Of a stretch of DNA of 64,000 nucleotides, positions 24,639 to 33,793 are shown in pieces. The position numbers and the translations under genes were made by a program. The notes beneath the pieces were generated by a model. It saw nothing but the letters and a program-made list of their open reading frames with translations. It searched no databases and was not told where the DNA came from. Within the stretch, counting starts at the first letter, position 1. The number at the start of each line of letters is the position of its first letter. This stretch comes from Elusimicrobia bacterium RIFCSPLOWO2_02_FULL_39_32. GTDB lineage: Bacteria; Elusimicrobiota; Elusimicrobia; 2-02-FULL-39-32. The stretch covers positions 51,696 to 115,695 of the forward strand of contig MGUU01000010.1 in assembly GCA_001800135.1 (NCBI GenBank). Reading direction: 5' to 3'.

Positions 24639-25073
24639 TTATTTAGAAGTTTTCTTTAAATTATTGTAATCAATGCAAAGACAGCTAATTGTTTTTGTTT
24701 TTTTATAAGAGCCGTCAGCCAATTTTATTCTGGCCATGCACTTATGTTTCCCGGGAAGAATATAGTACCAGTCAAACCAGTGATATCCCACGCATTGTCT
24801 GCAAGCTATCCAATCGCTTCCATCAATGGAAACTTCTACCTCGCCATTGCCTGCGCTTATGCGGATGGCATAATGCCTTGGGTTGAGGATTTCTCCTTCT
24901 TTGGGATAATCAATCGTAATCTGATCCTTAACCTTTTTTGCTTCTATGGTTTGGCTAGGGTTAGCGGCTTCTATGGGTTTCACGGTTTGCGTTAATTTTT
25001 CCGGTGATAGTATAGAGTTTATTTTTTTAACCGGTCCTTTCCGTTTTAGTTTTTCTAAGTCTGCTAGTTCCAT
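24639..25073 (-). CDS. Ig-like-fold protein of the GH57/DUF4912 module
   Basis: I chose ATG 25073: the run GGAGGGAG just upstream is an ideal Shine-Dalgarno, and the ATG lies 1 nt past the GH57 stop. A TTG further upstream (25100) would put that run inside the gene. The 144-residue product has a basic, linker-like first half and a beta-rich second half (IDYPKEGEILNP, VEVSIDGSDWIACRQCVGYHW, then an LPGKHKCMARIKLADGS segment). That pattern is typical of bacterial Ig-like or carbohydrate-associated domains in which a P..G motif opens the fold and VEVSIDG sits mid-domain. There is no signal peptide. It is translationally coupled to the branching enzyme, suggesting a binding or regulatory partner in polysaccharide metabolism (inference). 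Confidence 0.65.
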   Translation of the reverse strand: MELADLEKLKRKGPVKKINSILSPEKLTQTVKPIEAANPSQTIEAKKVKDQITIDYPKEGEILNPRHYAIRISAGNGEVEVSIDGSDWIACRQCVGYHWFDWYYILPGKHKCMARIKLADGSYKKTKTISCLCIDYNNLKKTSK

Positions 25074-25074
25074 T

Positions 25075-26682
25075 TTATCTCCCTCCTTTATGATTTCCAA
25101 AGACCGTATAATTTAAGTTTGGAAATATGTTATCTTTAGTTTCACATTCATGCAAAAAATTTTCATTGATTGTTTTTGAAAGAAATTCATGTTCTAAGGT
25201 TAAAAAACGATGGATATGATCTTGGGTCCTTTTTTTAGAATATTGGGTGGCTGTGCCTGCTGTCATTAAAAATCCCCAATCTGAAGACTGAGCTAGTAGA
25301 ACCTCTCTTGCCATTTGGTTTAAGGAACGGCGTTCAACCCCATTCTTAATGTTTGGATGTTTTTCTGCCAGATGAATCATTTTTTCTGTGATTTTATGCA
25401 AATGGCGATAAATCCAGTCGTTAGAGCCATTCAGCCAAACCTCATAATAACCTTTATCTCCCCAAGAAGAGTCGCAAGGTTCCACCATTTGATTGTGTGA
25501 AAATTTTTCTAAATATTCTGAAGGCGTAATACAGCTAAATGTTTTTTGATCATAGTGTATTTTTTTAAAAATAAATTCTAGGAATTGAGGCCCTTCATAC
25601 CACCAATGGCCAAAAAGTTCCGCATCATACATGGAAACTACTATTGGCTCCCTTTGCAGAATGCCATTTAAATGGGAAATTTGGTGTTCTCTATTAAAAA
25701 CAAAGTTGCCGGCATTTTCCCCAGCAGCTTGGGTAGCCCAATCTGGATTGTAGGGTTCTTTATGCTGCAAAGAGGTTTTGCCAGTAATTCTATGATACTT
25801 TAAACCAATATTTCTTCTGACCCCGTCTGGATGAAGGTATGGACGCACATACTCATATTCCAGATCATAGCCTAGATCTCTATAGAATTCCCTATAGCGA
25901 TAATCCCCGGGGTAGCCTTGTTCCGCGCTCCATACTTGATGCGCAGTTTCCATGTCCCTTCCAAAAGCAGCAACTCCTTTTGGCGTAATAATTGGGGCAA
26001 ATACTCCATACCTAGGTCTGGGATTTCCAAACAATATGCCATGCGCGTCTAAAAAGAAATAGCGGAGCCCCTCATTGCGCAAAAGCTCATCCACCCCTTT
26101 GGTGTAGGCGCATTCAGCCAGCCAGATGCCCTTGGGCTTTCTGCCAAAAGATTCCTCATAGGAATGAACCCCCACCTTAATTTGCGCTGCTTGGGCTCTT
26201 TTATCTATCATCAGCGGGAGGAATCCATGGGTTGCGCAACAGGTAATAATTTCTATAAATCCTGCATCTTGCAGATTTTTAAACCCTGTAAGAATATTGC
26301 CATGATACTTTTCAAAGATATCTCTACATTTTTTAAGTTTTTTTTCATACATTTGGGCTGCTGCAAAAAACTGAGGAATCGCTCTTGTGCGGTGAACCTC
26401 TTTTTCAATCAGTTCAATTAGTTTGTTTAGGTGTCGTAAATAACGGGACTGAAGCAACTGGTCTTTCATCATGGAACATAGGGTTGGGGAAAGGTTTACG
26501 GTATAGCGGAAATTAATTTTTTCTTCTGCCAGCCGTTCTGAGAACTCTAAGATAGGAATATAAGTTTCAGTAAGAGCTTCATAAAGCCAGTCTTCTTCCA
26601 GGAAAGTATCATATTCCGGGTGCCTTATATAAGGAAGATGGGCATGGAGCACTAAACACCAATACCCTTTAACTTTATCCAT
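25075..26682 (-). CDS. GH57 1,4-alpha-glucan branching enzyme-like protein
   Basis: This 535-residue GH57 family protein begins with the motif LVLHAHLPYIRHPEYD. The catalytic nucleophile Glu190 lies in GIWLAECAY and the acid/base Asp353 in SMYDAELFGHWW, at positions close to those of characterised archaeal GH57 branching enzymes. The C-terminal DUF1957-type helical region (SSWGDKGYYEVWLNG) supports branching enzyme over amylase. The enzyme introduces alpha-1,6 branches into glycogen-like glucan. It sits between a DUF4912 protein (26-nt gap upstream) and the Ig-like protein (1-nt gap downstream), forming a three-gene module. Confidence 0.9.
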   Translation of the reverse strand: MDKVKGYWCLVLHAHLPYIRHPEYDTFLEEDWLYEALTETYIPILEFSERLAEEKINFRYTVNLSPTLCSMMKDQLLQSRYLRHLNKLIELIEKEVHRTRAIPQFFAAAQMYEKKLKKCRDIFEKYHGNILTGFKNLQDAGFIEIITCCATHGFLPLMIDKRAQAAQIKVGVHSYEESFGRKPKGIWLAECAYTKGVDELLRNEGLRYFFLDAHGILFGNPRPRYGVFAPIITPKGVAAFGRDMETAHQVWSAEQGYPGDYRYREFYRDLGYDLEYEYVRPYLHPDGVRRNIGLKYHRITGKTSLQHKEPYNPDWATQAAGENAGNFVFNREHQISHLNGILQREPIVVSMYDAELFGHWWYEGPQFLEFIFKKIHYDQKTFSCITPSEYLEKFSHNQMVEPCDSSWGDKGYYEVWLNGSNDWIYRHLHKITEKMIHLAEKHPNIKNGVERRSLNQMAREVLLAQSSDWGFLMTAGTATQYSKKRTQDHIHRFLTLEHEFLSKTINENFLHECETKDNIFPNLNYTVFGNHKGGR

Positions 26683-26707
26683 AGGAGATATGAAGGTTTA
26701 GAAGAAC

Positions 26708-27598
26708 TTACTTGTTCTCTGTTTTTCTGGTAACAGAGATATGAATGGTTCTTGTATCTTTCTGATCTCCAGAAACAGCTTCTATTGGAATTTCTAAATT
26801 GCCGTCAGGCAGAGCAAGCCTTAAAGAAAAAGTGCCGTCAGGGTAGAGTTCTATGGGTTTTTCAGCAACTGTGACTGTGGCGGTTTTTTCAGTAGCGCCG
26901 TAAAGCACAAGCTCACAATCTGCCACAAGCCAAAAAGATCGTTCCTTTCGCTTTTCTTCTCCCATTGTCATATTCATAGAAGAGATACTGCTTATCCCTC
27001 TCCATGAAGAAATTTGGGCTAGAGTTTCCCATCTTTGGGCAAGCATTCTAGCTAATTCTAAAGAACCCATGCCAACCTTTCCTCCACCAGAGGCTTCTAA
27101 GACTTTTTCCAGCTCTTCCTTAATAGTAACCCATTTTTCATCAATGATGTCAGAAACTCTAGCATTAGGAAGGGTAATAAGGTTAGATTTTGCAATTAAA
27201 ATAAATCGTCCGTCAGGGGTTTTTAAGCCTAATTCCGCGTACCAGCTTCCCCCCTCTTTATCCGCGTGTAAATACCAATTTTTTGCATCCAGACTAACAG
27301 GAACATCTAAACTGCGCAGGGGCTGTAAACTAGGATTTACTTCTACCATTCTTACAACAGATTGAGCTGTAATAAAAATATTTTCCCCATGTTTTGATTT
27401 TAGATCCACATAAGTTTTTTCTGTAATTTCCCAATAGATATACATCCAATGTGGATCCCTGGGAAGTAGGACAGTTCTTGTTTCCCCATAATGTTGCGGT
27501 AAAGGAGCCCCATGGTCCATAAAATTGGATGGTTCTTCCGCGCCTTGGGACCGGCCCCCAGAAGTAATATTATTTAAAGTTAATGTTTGGTCACTCAT
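26708..27598 (-). CDS. DUF4912-domain protein
   Basis: This 296-residue protein carries the DUF4912 core: LPQHYGETRTVLLPRDPHWM followed by YIYWEIT, the family's aromatic signature, and then a beta-sandwich-like segment. The C-terminal ~70 residues (VLYGATEKTATVTV, PDGTFSLRLALPDG) resemble an isoamylase/carbohydrate-binding early-set fold. It has no export signal. A strong Shine-Dalgarno (AAGGGGGTG) precedes the ATG, and a good promoter lies at 27631-27659. It is first in the operon with the GH57 branching enzyme, so glucan binding or regulation of glucan synthesis is likely. The function of DUF4912 itself is not established. Confidence 0.85.
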   Translation of the reverse strand: MSDQTLTLNNITSGGRSQGAEEPSNFMDHGAPLPQHYGETRTVLLPRDPHWMYIYWEITEKTYVDLKSKHGENIFITAQSVVRMVEVNPSLQPLRSLDVPVSLDAKNWYLHADKEGGSWYAELGLKTPDGRFILIAKSNLITLPNARVSDIIDEKWVTIKEELEKVLEASGGGKVGMGSLELARMLAQRWETLAQISSWRGISSISSMNMTMGEEKRKERSFWLVADCELVLYGATEKTATVTVAEKPIELYPDGTFSLRLALPDGNLEIPIEAVSGDQKDTRTIHISVTRKTENK

Positions 27599-27630
27599 GA
27601 TGAAAGCACCCCCTTCTTTTTAATAACCCC

Positions 27631-27659
27631 ACTTTACAATATAAGAAAAAATTTGTCAA
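27631..27659 (-). promoter_or_regulatory. Promoter of the DUF4912-GH57 operon
   Basis: On the minus strand TTGACA (27659-27654) is followed after 17 nt by TAAAGT (27636-27631), 32 nt upstream of the ATG. The -35 is perfect and the -10 matches 4 of 6. Confidence 0.6.
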
Positions 27660-27662
27660 ACC

Positions 27663-27691
27663 TTGACAAGTTTTGAGTTGTCTGCTAGAAT
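27663..27691 (+). promoter_or_regulatory. Promoter of the TIG-repeat/PorV operon
   Basis: TTGACA (27663-27668), a 17-nt spacer and TAGAAT (27686-27691) match the sigma70 consensus at 11 of 12 positions. The -35 faces the -35 of the divergent promoter: TGTCAAACCTTGACA is a 6-3-6 palindrome at 27654-27668, so the two polymerases would compete for the site. Confidence 0.7.
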
Positions 27692-28003
27692 CTCTTTACA
27701 TTTGGAAAAATTTCGTTTAAAAATTGTTTAAAAAAAGTTTAAAAGGCTATTGACAAGATTTTTGTGATTTGTTAAACTCTTTGCATGTTGGATTGTAGTT
27801 AGAATTTTTTAAGAAATTGTCGTCGAGGATGCATGGAGAAAAGAGATTCAAGCAAAATTCGAAAACATAAATTGTCTTATTATTTTTTTCTAGATTCACT
27901 CGAACTTGCTCCGCATCTTTTCTTTTCACGCCTTCCTCAAAAAAAATTGGTAAATAAAAATTAACAGCACAAGCTTAAATCCAAAAGAGCAGTCCCAGTC
28001 CAC

Positions 28004-28027
28004 TGGCGCAAATTTATTTTTGCGCCA
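28004..28027 (+). other. Perfect 9-bp leader hairpin
   Basis: TGGCGCAAA (28004-28012) pairs with TTTGCGCCA (28019-28027) around a 6-nt loop, immediately after a CCAGT/ACTGG pair. No T tract follows, so it is not a standard terminator. It lies about 50 nt upstream of the chosen start of the TIG-repeat gene and may stabilise the leader or control access to the start. Confidence 0.5.
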
Positions 28028-28073
28028 ACAATCAAAATTTTATTTAAAACCAAATAAAATGGAGGAAGAATCC

Positions 28074-31000
28074 ATGCATTTATCTTATTTTAAAAAATCA
28101 AGCAACATAGAAAATAATTCGCGTTCAATCGCGAAAACTAAATTGGGAGGGCAAAGAATGAAGCGATCATTTGTATCGTCAGCCATAGCCAGTGTTGGTG
28201 CAATGCTTGCCAGTTTCGGGTTAGCCGCAATAATGTTTTTATCCATCTCTACCCGGGCTGAGGCATTGACTATTTCTGTAGGCACGCCTACGGTTATAAA
28301 TAATACGACCGTTGATCAATTTGTGCAAGCAAAGGATGTAGCAAATAATTATATTCATGTATTTTATACCACAAAGAGCGCTACAACTTTTTCTATTATG
28401 CTTGCATCTAACACTGCAAATGGCAGTTATACTATAAGCACCTTAAGTACAGGCGCTATTAATACTACTAGAAGTGCGCCTACATATCTTAATGTTGTTT
28501 ATACGGATACTGGTGTTCCTCATGTTTATTTTTATGATACCTCTTCTAAAACAATTAATTATTTAGTTGGAACAACGCAAAATCAAAGTCCTCAATTTAT
28601 TCTTGGAAGTGGTTTAGTAACCGCATCAGGATTAAGCGCAAATGCTTCTGGTAATGGATTTTTACTTGTTTATTCTTCACTATCAGCAGATGGCAGTCGC
28701 TATAGTTTAGAGGCTAGCTCTATTAGTTTTGGAGACTCAGCAGATACCCTTGGTTCATTTATTACGGTACTTTCTAGTGGTTCAGGTAATATTGGAAGTA
28801 CTGGATATTTTTCTTCCTTCCTTAATAGCACAAATCAACAAAGAGGTGTTGTTTATTATGATGCGCTTGCAAATGCTCTTAAGCTAGTAAATATTAGTGC
28901 AGGTGCAATTGTAGAAGCAAGAGATACAATTGATAGTGGTTCAATGAGTAATATTTATGTTATAGATGCAGGCAATGTAACCCGAATTGTTTATACCAAT
29001 AGTTCTGTAGGAGTAAAATATGCTGTTCAAAGAAGAAATATCTCTTCTTGCTGGTATATACAAAAGATTGATGATGGAGATGCGCAGACAATTGATAATA
29101 CAGCCAGCGCTCGTGGATTGATTGTTTCTTATGTAAAGAGTAGTAACCTTTGGGCTGTTTTTGGGTCAACAGGAAGTTTCTTTGATGATTTTAGTGAAAA
29201 TATTACAGGGGTCCAGTTAGGTAAAGCTACTCTTGTTTCTGGTTTAACAACATCTAAAGGTGGTATTTTAAATAACCCCACTGATGGTCGAATTCCTCTT
29301 GGAATTTTCAAACATGCTAATGGTTTAGCATCTTTAAACTTTTTAACTTTAAGTGGAACTGTGCAAGATTCTTATGGCACAGCTCTTAGCGCTGTTCGTG
29401 TGCGTTCTAATATTACAGATGGTGGGGCTGGAGCGATTCTAAATGATTTAAATCCAGCTGATTCGCCAACTGAGACAGAAGGTGGATTAACATCCAGTGC
29501 TGGTACATATGCAATTTATGTAGCTTCTGGAGCTACAATGAGCGTGTCTGCATCTTCTGGTACTGGTTCTGTTTGGGCTTTTGTGCAAGCCACGAGTCAT
29601 ACAATTGTAAGTGTAAGTACTGCTTCAACAGGAAATATTTTCTCTCAAGCAATTAATGTGAATTTTATCGGTGTATCTTCTCCAACATTTGCAACCCGTC
29701 CAACTAGCGCTACAGCAGTTTCCGGGGATATCTCAGCAGGTGCTCCGTTTGTTGGAGTAAGCATCACTACAACTTCAGTGGCTTGGGGACTCGGCGATGT
29801 TTTAGCTTCTTCTTTTACGATAACTTCAATAAATGAACAGGTATCCAATAGATTTGCAAGAGGAGGTAATTTTAGATTTGCTCCTTCTGCTGCAGACTCA
29901 ATCAGTGAAGATAGTAGCTTTCTCTCTACAGGGACAGTAACAGAGTTCAGTGCCAATACTGCTGTAGCAAGCCGTCATATCAATGTTACAAGTTTTGATC
30001 CTTCTGCAGACAGTGGTATAAATGTGCACAATGGAGCAGCTCAATTTAGAAGTATTGCTGCTTCTACTGCTAGCGCAACATTTCCTTTAACTTATACAGT
30101 TGTATATACTACTAAGACAGGAGTAGATAGTGGTATTACAATGCAGGGTAAAAAAGAAAATGCTCTTATATTAACTAAATTTCAATATAATCTTATCAGT
30201 CAGCCTAATGATGGATTAACATCCTCAAGTGGTCCTGTGATTACCTCTACTAAAGCAGAATTCGTCTTAATTTCTTATTCATCAAATGGCCCAATGTTCC
30301 CAAGAAATAAAACGGGTAGTGGTGATTCAACAGTAGGTACGGTTTTTCTTACTACAACTTCAAATCTAGAAATTGGACCAGATCAAATTGGAGGGAAAAT
30401 TAGTTTAACTGTAGCAGCATCTTCTAATTCCACAATTATTAGAGCCAATGGAAATATTTTTGGTTTGAAAACTCCTGAAAATACAAGTGGTTTTAATCCA
30501 TGGTATGTGCGTATTTCAACAAATGTCAATGGAGTGTGGCATTCTGCAATCTCCCCATCTACTATAACATTCTCCACTCCAACAATTACAGCAATTGCTG
30601 CACAGACAGGAGATTCAACTTTATTAATTTCTAGCGCTGCAGCTACATCTGTTAATATCAATGGCACTGGATTAATAAGTGGTACAACTCTTTGGATTTC
30701 TACTGCTCCACAAGGTTCAATTCTCGCGTCTGGTCTTCCTCAAGTTTTTGCGCAGAATGCTATTGTTAATGCCTTTACTGTAAATAGCAGTAGTTGGGCA
30801 ACTGCAACATTTACTCCTAAAACAAATGCAACTGCTGGGTATTACTTCTATATAGGTTCAGGTTGTGTTACGGGTGGTGGTATTTCTAATTCAGATACAG
30901 CTATTTCTGTTTCTACTGTAATTGCTCAATCGCAAAATATTAGTGTAAATATTGCAAGTATGTCTATTTCTTCAATTCTACTGTCAAGTGGAACTGATGT

Positions 31001-33779
31001 GCGAACATCTAGCGCAGTTGCAAATACCAGAAGCTATGATTTTACAGTAAACGGATGGGGGCTAATGGTAGGTTCTACAATATCATTTGTTGCGGTAGAT
31101 GGATCTTCATTTACAACTGCTGTTGCATTAGAAAATGTAGATAGTTCAAGCCGAACTGGAACACTATCAAATGTTAATTTTAGAGGGATGTCTCCTGGCA
31201 AGTTTTATACTGTAACTGCATCAACATCTTTAGGTAACCGTGCAACTTCTGAATTCATAGCAGAATCTACTGTAAATATTCGAGGTCTTGCGAGTTTATC
31301 TGGTGGGAGTGTTATTTATAGTCCAAATGCGCTCTGGGTTTCATCCATTGCCATCACTACTATAACAACCCCAATTATAACTGATATTCCTAATGGCACT
31401 TTATATAACTCTACGCATAATGTTGTTGTAGAGCTTCAGGGTAGAGGTTTTGTTCTTGGATCTTCTATCACATTCTCAATATCTCATGCGAATGGGAATA
31501 TAAATTTTACTACTTTTACACATACTACTGGCAGTGAAACTGGTATTATTTCAAATCATGGACAATCAATGAGAGTTACTATCCCAGGCACCGCAACTGT
31601 AGCAGGTGTAAGTTCTGGTTTATTTGGTTCAGTTTCTACAGGGGTATTTACTGTAACTCTAACTACTACAATCGCAGATGCGGTTAGTGATGATACAAAT
31701 CTTAGAACAGCAGTTGGTTCATTAACCCTTCTTGCTTCTACAGTTTCAAGTGTTTCTAATGTAGATAATACAAATTACGCTACTATGCAATTTGGTTCAT
31801 TTACTATAACTGGGGTAGGTCTAATGGATGGAACCACAGCAGAACTTTATCTTGATGGTTCTGATGCTGCAAAAATTGGAAGCGCTTCCTTAACTGTTCT
31901 TAGTGTGGCTAGAACCAGCGCAACTGCTTCCTTTGATTTAAGATCTGCTACTGGAACAGGCAGCGCAGTTGCCTCCTATAGCATGGTTATTGATAGGGTT
32001 CATCCTACTGCTGCCTATAGTAATGCAAGGTTAAGATCAGTTGCAACAGGTATTTCTATTGCAAGCGTACCTGCTGTTAATTCCATAACTCCAATTACTG
32101 GAGGTAATAGTGGGGCTACAACCGTAACTCTTTATGGTAGGGGGTTAACTATTGGAACTACTGTACAAGCTAAGTTTTCTCCAACCTCTGCATCAACTGA
32201 ATATGTTGCATATACAGCAGCGAGTTCAGCTACTTTTTCTGCAGCTTTAACATTAGTTGACAGCACAGGTACAACTGCAACATTTAGTTTCCCTTCTGGG
32301 AAGATGCCAGGCGCATGGGTCATTAGTGTTTCCACTACAATTGATCCTGGAACCTATACTGGAGCTAGTAAATCTGTGCTTGGCCGTACATTATTCTCAA
32401 CAAATACTTTAGCGCAATTTACTGTAAGCGAATCTTCAGCGCCCAATGTGCCAACAGGGCTAACGGTTCTATCAGCTGGAATAAAAACGGTTACTTTACA
32501 ATGGATAGCTCCAGGAGATGATGGAACAACTGGCAGTTTAACAGCTGGCGCAGGATTTATTGTGTATTACTCTTCTGGATCTAGTGATAGAGGCCAGGGG
32601 TGTGCTCCTTGTTATCCAGTTCAAGCTCTACAGGGATTAAGTGGCACAGCTTTAACAGGATATGCAACAAATTATAATTTTGCAAATACCTGGGCACAAT
32701 TTTTACCCTATGGTCATAGAAATAGCGCGCTTTCAACAGATACTATAAAAAATTCAGCGCCATTTAATTTCTCAACTAGCAGTACAAGAGGATTAGTTGT
32801 TTCAACACAAACCTTAACTATTGGGACAGATTCATTGATTGTAAATGGAACTGCTGGTACTGGATCAATAGCTCCAGGAGCTACTGTTCAGAGAACTCTT
32901 ACAATACCTGAATCTGGATCATTCTCTAGTGATGGCGACTTCTGGTTTATAGTTAGAGCCTTTGATGAATCTGGAAATATTTCTGATAACACAGCTGCTT
33001 ACTCTACTGCTGCTGCAACTATCAAGGCTTCTGTAAGCGCTACTGTAACAGCCGGAGATCCAACCATTGATCCTAACAAGGACAACACTGTAACTTATAC
33101 AATCACTGAAGTTTCTGTGGCTGGTGTAACAGTAAAAGAACTTACTCTTAATGTTTCTGCAGGTTCTCTAGACGGTTCTGATAAGTTCACAACACCAGTT
33201 GTGGTTACAGATCCCCCAGCTGATACACCTGGTGTTACAGGTGTGGGCGCTGCCTTGGATCTTAAGTTAGATAGTGGTAAAACAGAATTTAAGAAAGCTA
33301 TTGAAATTATTATGCAAGTTAATGAGGGTGAATTAATAAATAAACTTGCTGGTAAATCAATTAAGACGGTTAAGCTTGCATATTACAATGGTTCTAGATG
33401 GGTTATTATAAAAGACTCATCCCTAACAGCAGGTGGAAATGTAAAGGGTAAAACAACTCACCTTACTCAGTTTAGAGTAGTGATTGCAGCTCCTGCATCG
33501 AACCTAGCTGGAACAGTTGTTTATCCAAATCCATTCAGGCCAACGGTTGCAGCTCAACTAGTCCAAGGCATTACTTTTGATCTAATGCCTGTGGATTCAA
33601 CTATCCAGATATATACACTTGCTGGAGATTTAGTAAAACAATTAAAGGCTGATGCAACTGGTATAGTGAACTGGAATGCAAAGAATGAGGATGGAAAAGA
33701 TGTGGCAAGCGGGGTCTATTTCGCCTTAATTAAGGGCGGAGGAGACAAAAAGACCCTCAAGATTGCGGTTCAAAGGTAA
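28074..33779 (+). CDS. Giant secreted protein with TIG-like repeats, Fn3 and C-terminal FlgD-Ig/T9SS-type domain
   Basis: I place the start at ATG 28074 (GGAGGA 8 nt upstream); ATG 28158, with GGGAGG 7 nt upstream, is equally good and gives a standard signal peptide (MKRSFVSSAIASVGAMLASF, A-rich, cleavage near TRAEA). A TTG at 28020 lies inside a hairpin and is rejected. The ~1900-residue product is Ser/Thr-rich and beta-stranded. From the N-terminus it shows a propeller-like region, a carboxypeptidase-regulatory-like segment (LSGTVQDSYGTAL, ~29340-29650), at least five IPT/TIG-like repeats (~30570-32400, e.g. VTLYGRGLTIGTTV) and an Fn3 segment (~32430-32720). The end (VVYPNPFRPT ... GDLVKQLK ... 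GKDVASGVYFALI) matches FlgD-Ig/T9SS type A tails. It is probably a surface adhesin or anchored filament exported with the PorV-like neighbour. Confidence 0.8.
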   Translation: MHLSYFKKSSNIENNSRSIAKTKLGGQRMKRSFVSSAIASVGAMLASFGLAAIMFLSISTRAEALTISVGTPTVINNTTVDQFVQAKDVANNYIHVFYTTKSATTFSIMLASNTANGSYTISTLSTGAINTTRSAPTYLNVVYTDTGVPHVYFYDTSSKTINYLVGTTQNQSPQFILGSGLVTASGLSANASGNGFLLVYSSLSADGSRYSLEASSISFGDSADTLGSFITVLSSGSGNIGSTGYFSSFLNSTNQQRGVVYYDALANALKLVNISAGAIVEARDTIDSGSMSNIYVIDAGNVTRIVYTNSSVGVKYAVQRRNISSCWYIQKIDDGDAQTIDNTASARGLIVSYVKSSNLWAVFGSTGSFFDDFSENITGVQLGKATLVSGLTTSKGGILNNPTDGRIPLGIFKHANGLASLNFLTLSGTVQDSYGTALSAVRVRSNITDGGAGAILNDLNPADSPTETEGGLTSSAGTYAIYVASGATMSVSASSGTGSVWAFVQATSHTIVSVSTASTGNIFSQAINVNFIGVSSPTFATRPTSATAVSGDISAGAPFVGVSITTTSVAWGLGDVLASSFTITSINEQVSNRFARGGNFRFAPSAADSISEDSSFLSTGTVTEFSANTAVASRHINVTSFDPSADSGINVHNGAAQFRSIAASTASATFPLTYTVVYTTKTGVDSGITMQGKKENALILTKFQYNLISQPNDGLTSSSGPVITSTKAEFVLISYSSNGPMFPRNKTGSGDSTVGTVFLTTTSNLEIGPDQIGGKISLTVAASSNSTIIRANGNIFGLKTPENTSGFNPWYVRISTNVNGVWHSAISPSTITFSTPTITAIAAQTGDSTLLISSAAATSVNINGTGLISGTTLWISTAPQGSILASGLPQVFAQNAIVNAFTVNSSSWATATFTPKTNATAGYYFYIGSGCVTGGGISNSDTAISVSTVIAQSQNISVNIASMSISSILLSSGTDVRTSSAVANTRSYDFTVNGWGLMVGSTISFVAVDGSSFTTAVALENVDSSSRTGTLSNVNFRGMSPGKFYTVTASTSLGNRATSEFIAESTVNIRGLASLSGGSVIYSPNALWVSSIAITTITTPIITDIPNGTLYNSTHNVVVELQGRGFVLGSSITFSISHANGNINFTTFTHTTGSETGIISNHGQSMRVTIPGTATVAGVSSGLFGSVSTGVFTVTLTTTIADAVSDDTNLRTAVGSLTLLASTVSSVSNVDNTNYATMQFGSFTITGVGLMDGTTAELYLDGSDAAKIGSASLTVLSVARTSATASFDLRSATGTGSAVASYSMVIDRVHPTAAYSNARLRSVATGISIASVPAVNSITPITGGNSGATTVTLYGRGLTIGTTVQAKFSPTSASTEYVAYTAASSATFSAALTLVDSTGTTATFSFPSGKMPGAWVISVSTTIDPGTYTGASKSVLGRTLFSTNTLAQFTVSESSAPNVPTGLTVLSAGIKTVTLQWIAPGDDGTTGSLTAGAGFIVYYSSGSSDRGQGCAPCYPVQALQGLSGTALTGYATNYNFANTWAQFLPYGHRNSALSTDTIKNSAPFNFSTSSTRGLVVSTQTLTIGTDSLIVNGTAGTGSIAPGATVQRTLTIPESGSFSSDGDFWFIVRAFDESGNISDNTAAYSTAAATIKASVSATVTAGDPTIDPNKDNTVTYTITEVSVAGVTVKELTLNVSAGSLDGSDKFTTPVVVTDPPADTPGVTGVGAALDLKLDSGKTEFKKAIEIIMQVNEGELINKLAGKSIKTVKLAYYNGSRWVIIKDSSLTAGGNVKGKTTHLTQFRVVIAAPASNLAGTVVYPNPFRPTVAAQLVQGITFDLMPVDSTIQIYTLAGDLVKQLKADATGIVNWNAKNEDGKDVASGVYFALIKGGGDKKTLKIAVQR

Positions 33780-33793
33780 GGGGGGTGATAGCG

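Larger units (their letters stand above)
27599..28073. other. Divergent promoter region and long leader
   Basis: This stretch of about 475 nt separates the DUF4912 operon (minus) from the giant TIG-repeat gene (plus). It contains back-to-back sigma70-type promoters, a further TTGACA-17-TAAACT match at 27750-27778, T-rich tracts, a bulged inverted repeat near 27860-27920, and a perfect 9-bp hairpin TGGCGCAAA/TTTGCGCCA at 28004-28027. No gene is credible here. The plus transcript would have a leader of ~370 nt or more, long enough for a regulatory RNA, but I recognise no known riboswitch. Confidence 0.6.

Noticed and set aside
25074..25100. TTG start at 25100 for the Ig-like protein
   Set aside because: It would use up the ideal Shine-Dalgarno of the ATG at 25073.
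28020..28073. TTG start at 28020 for the TIG-repeat gene
   Set aside because: It lies inside a perfect hairpin and lacks a ribosome binding site; two ATGs downstream have good ones.
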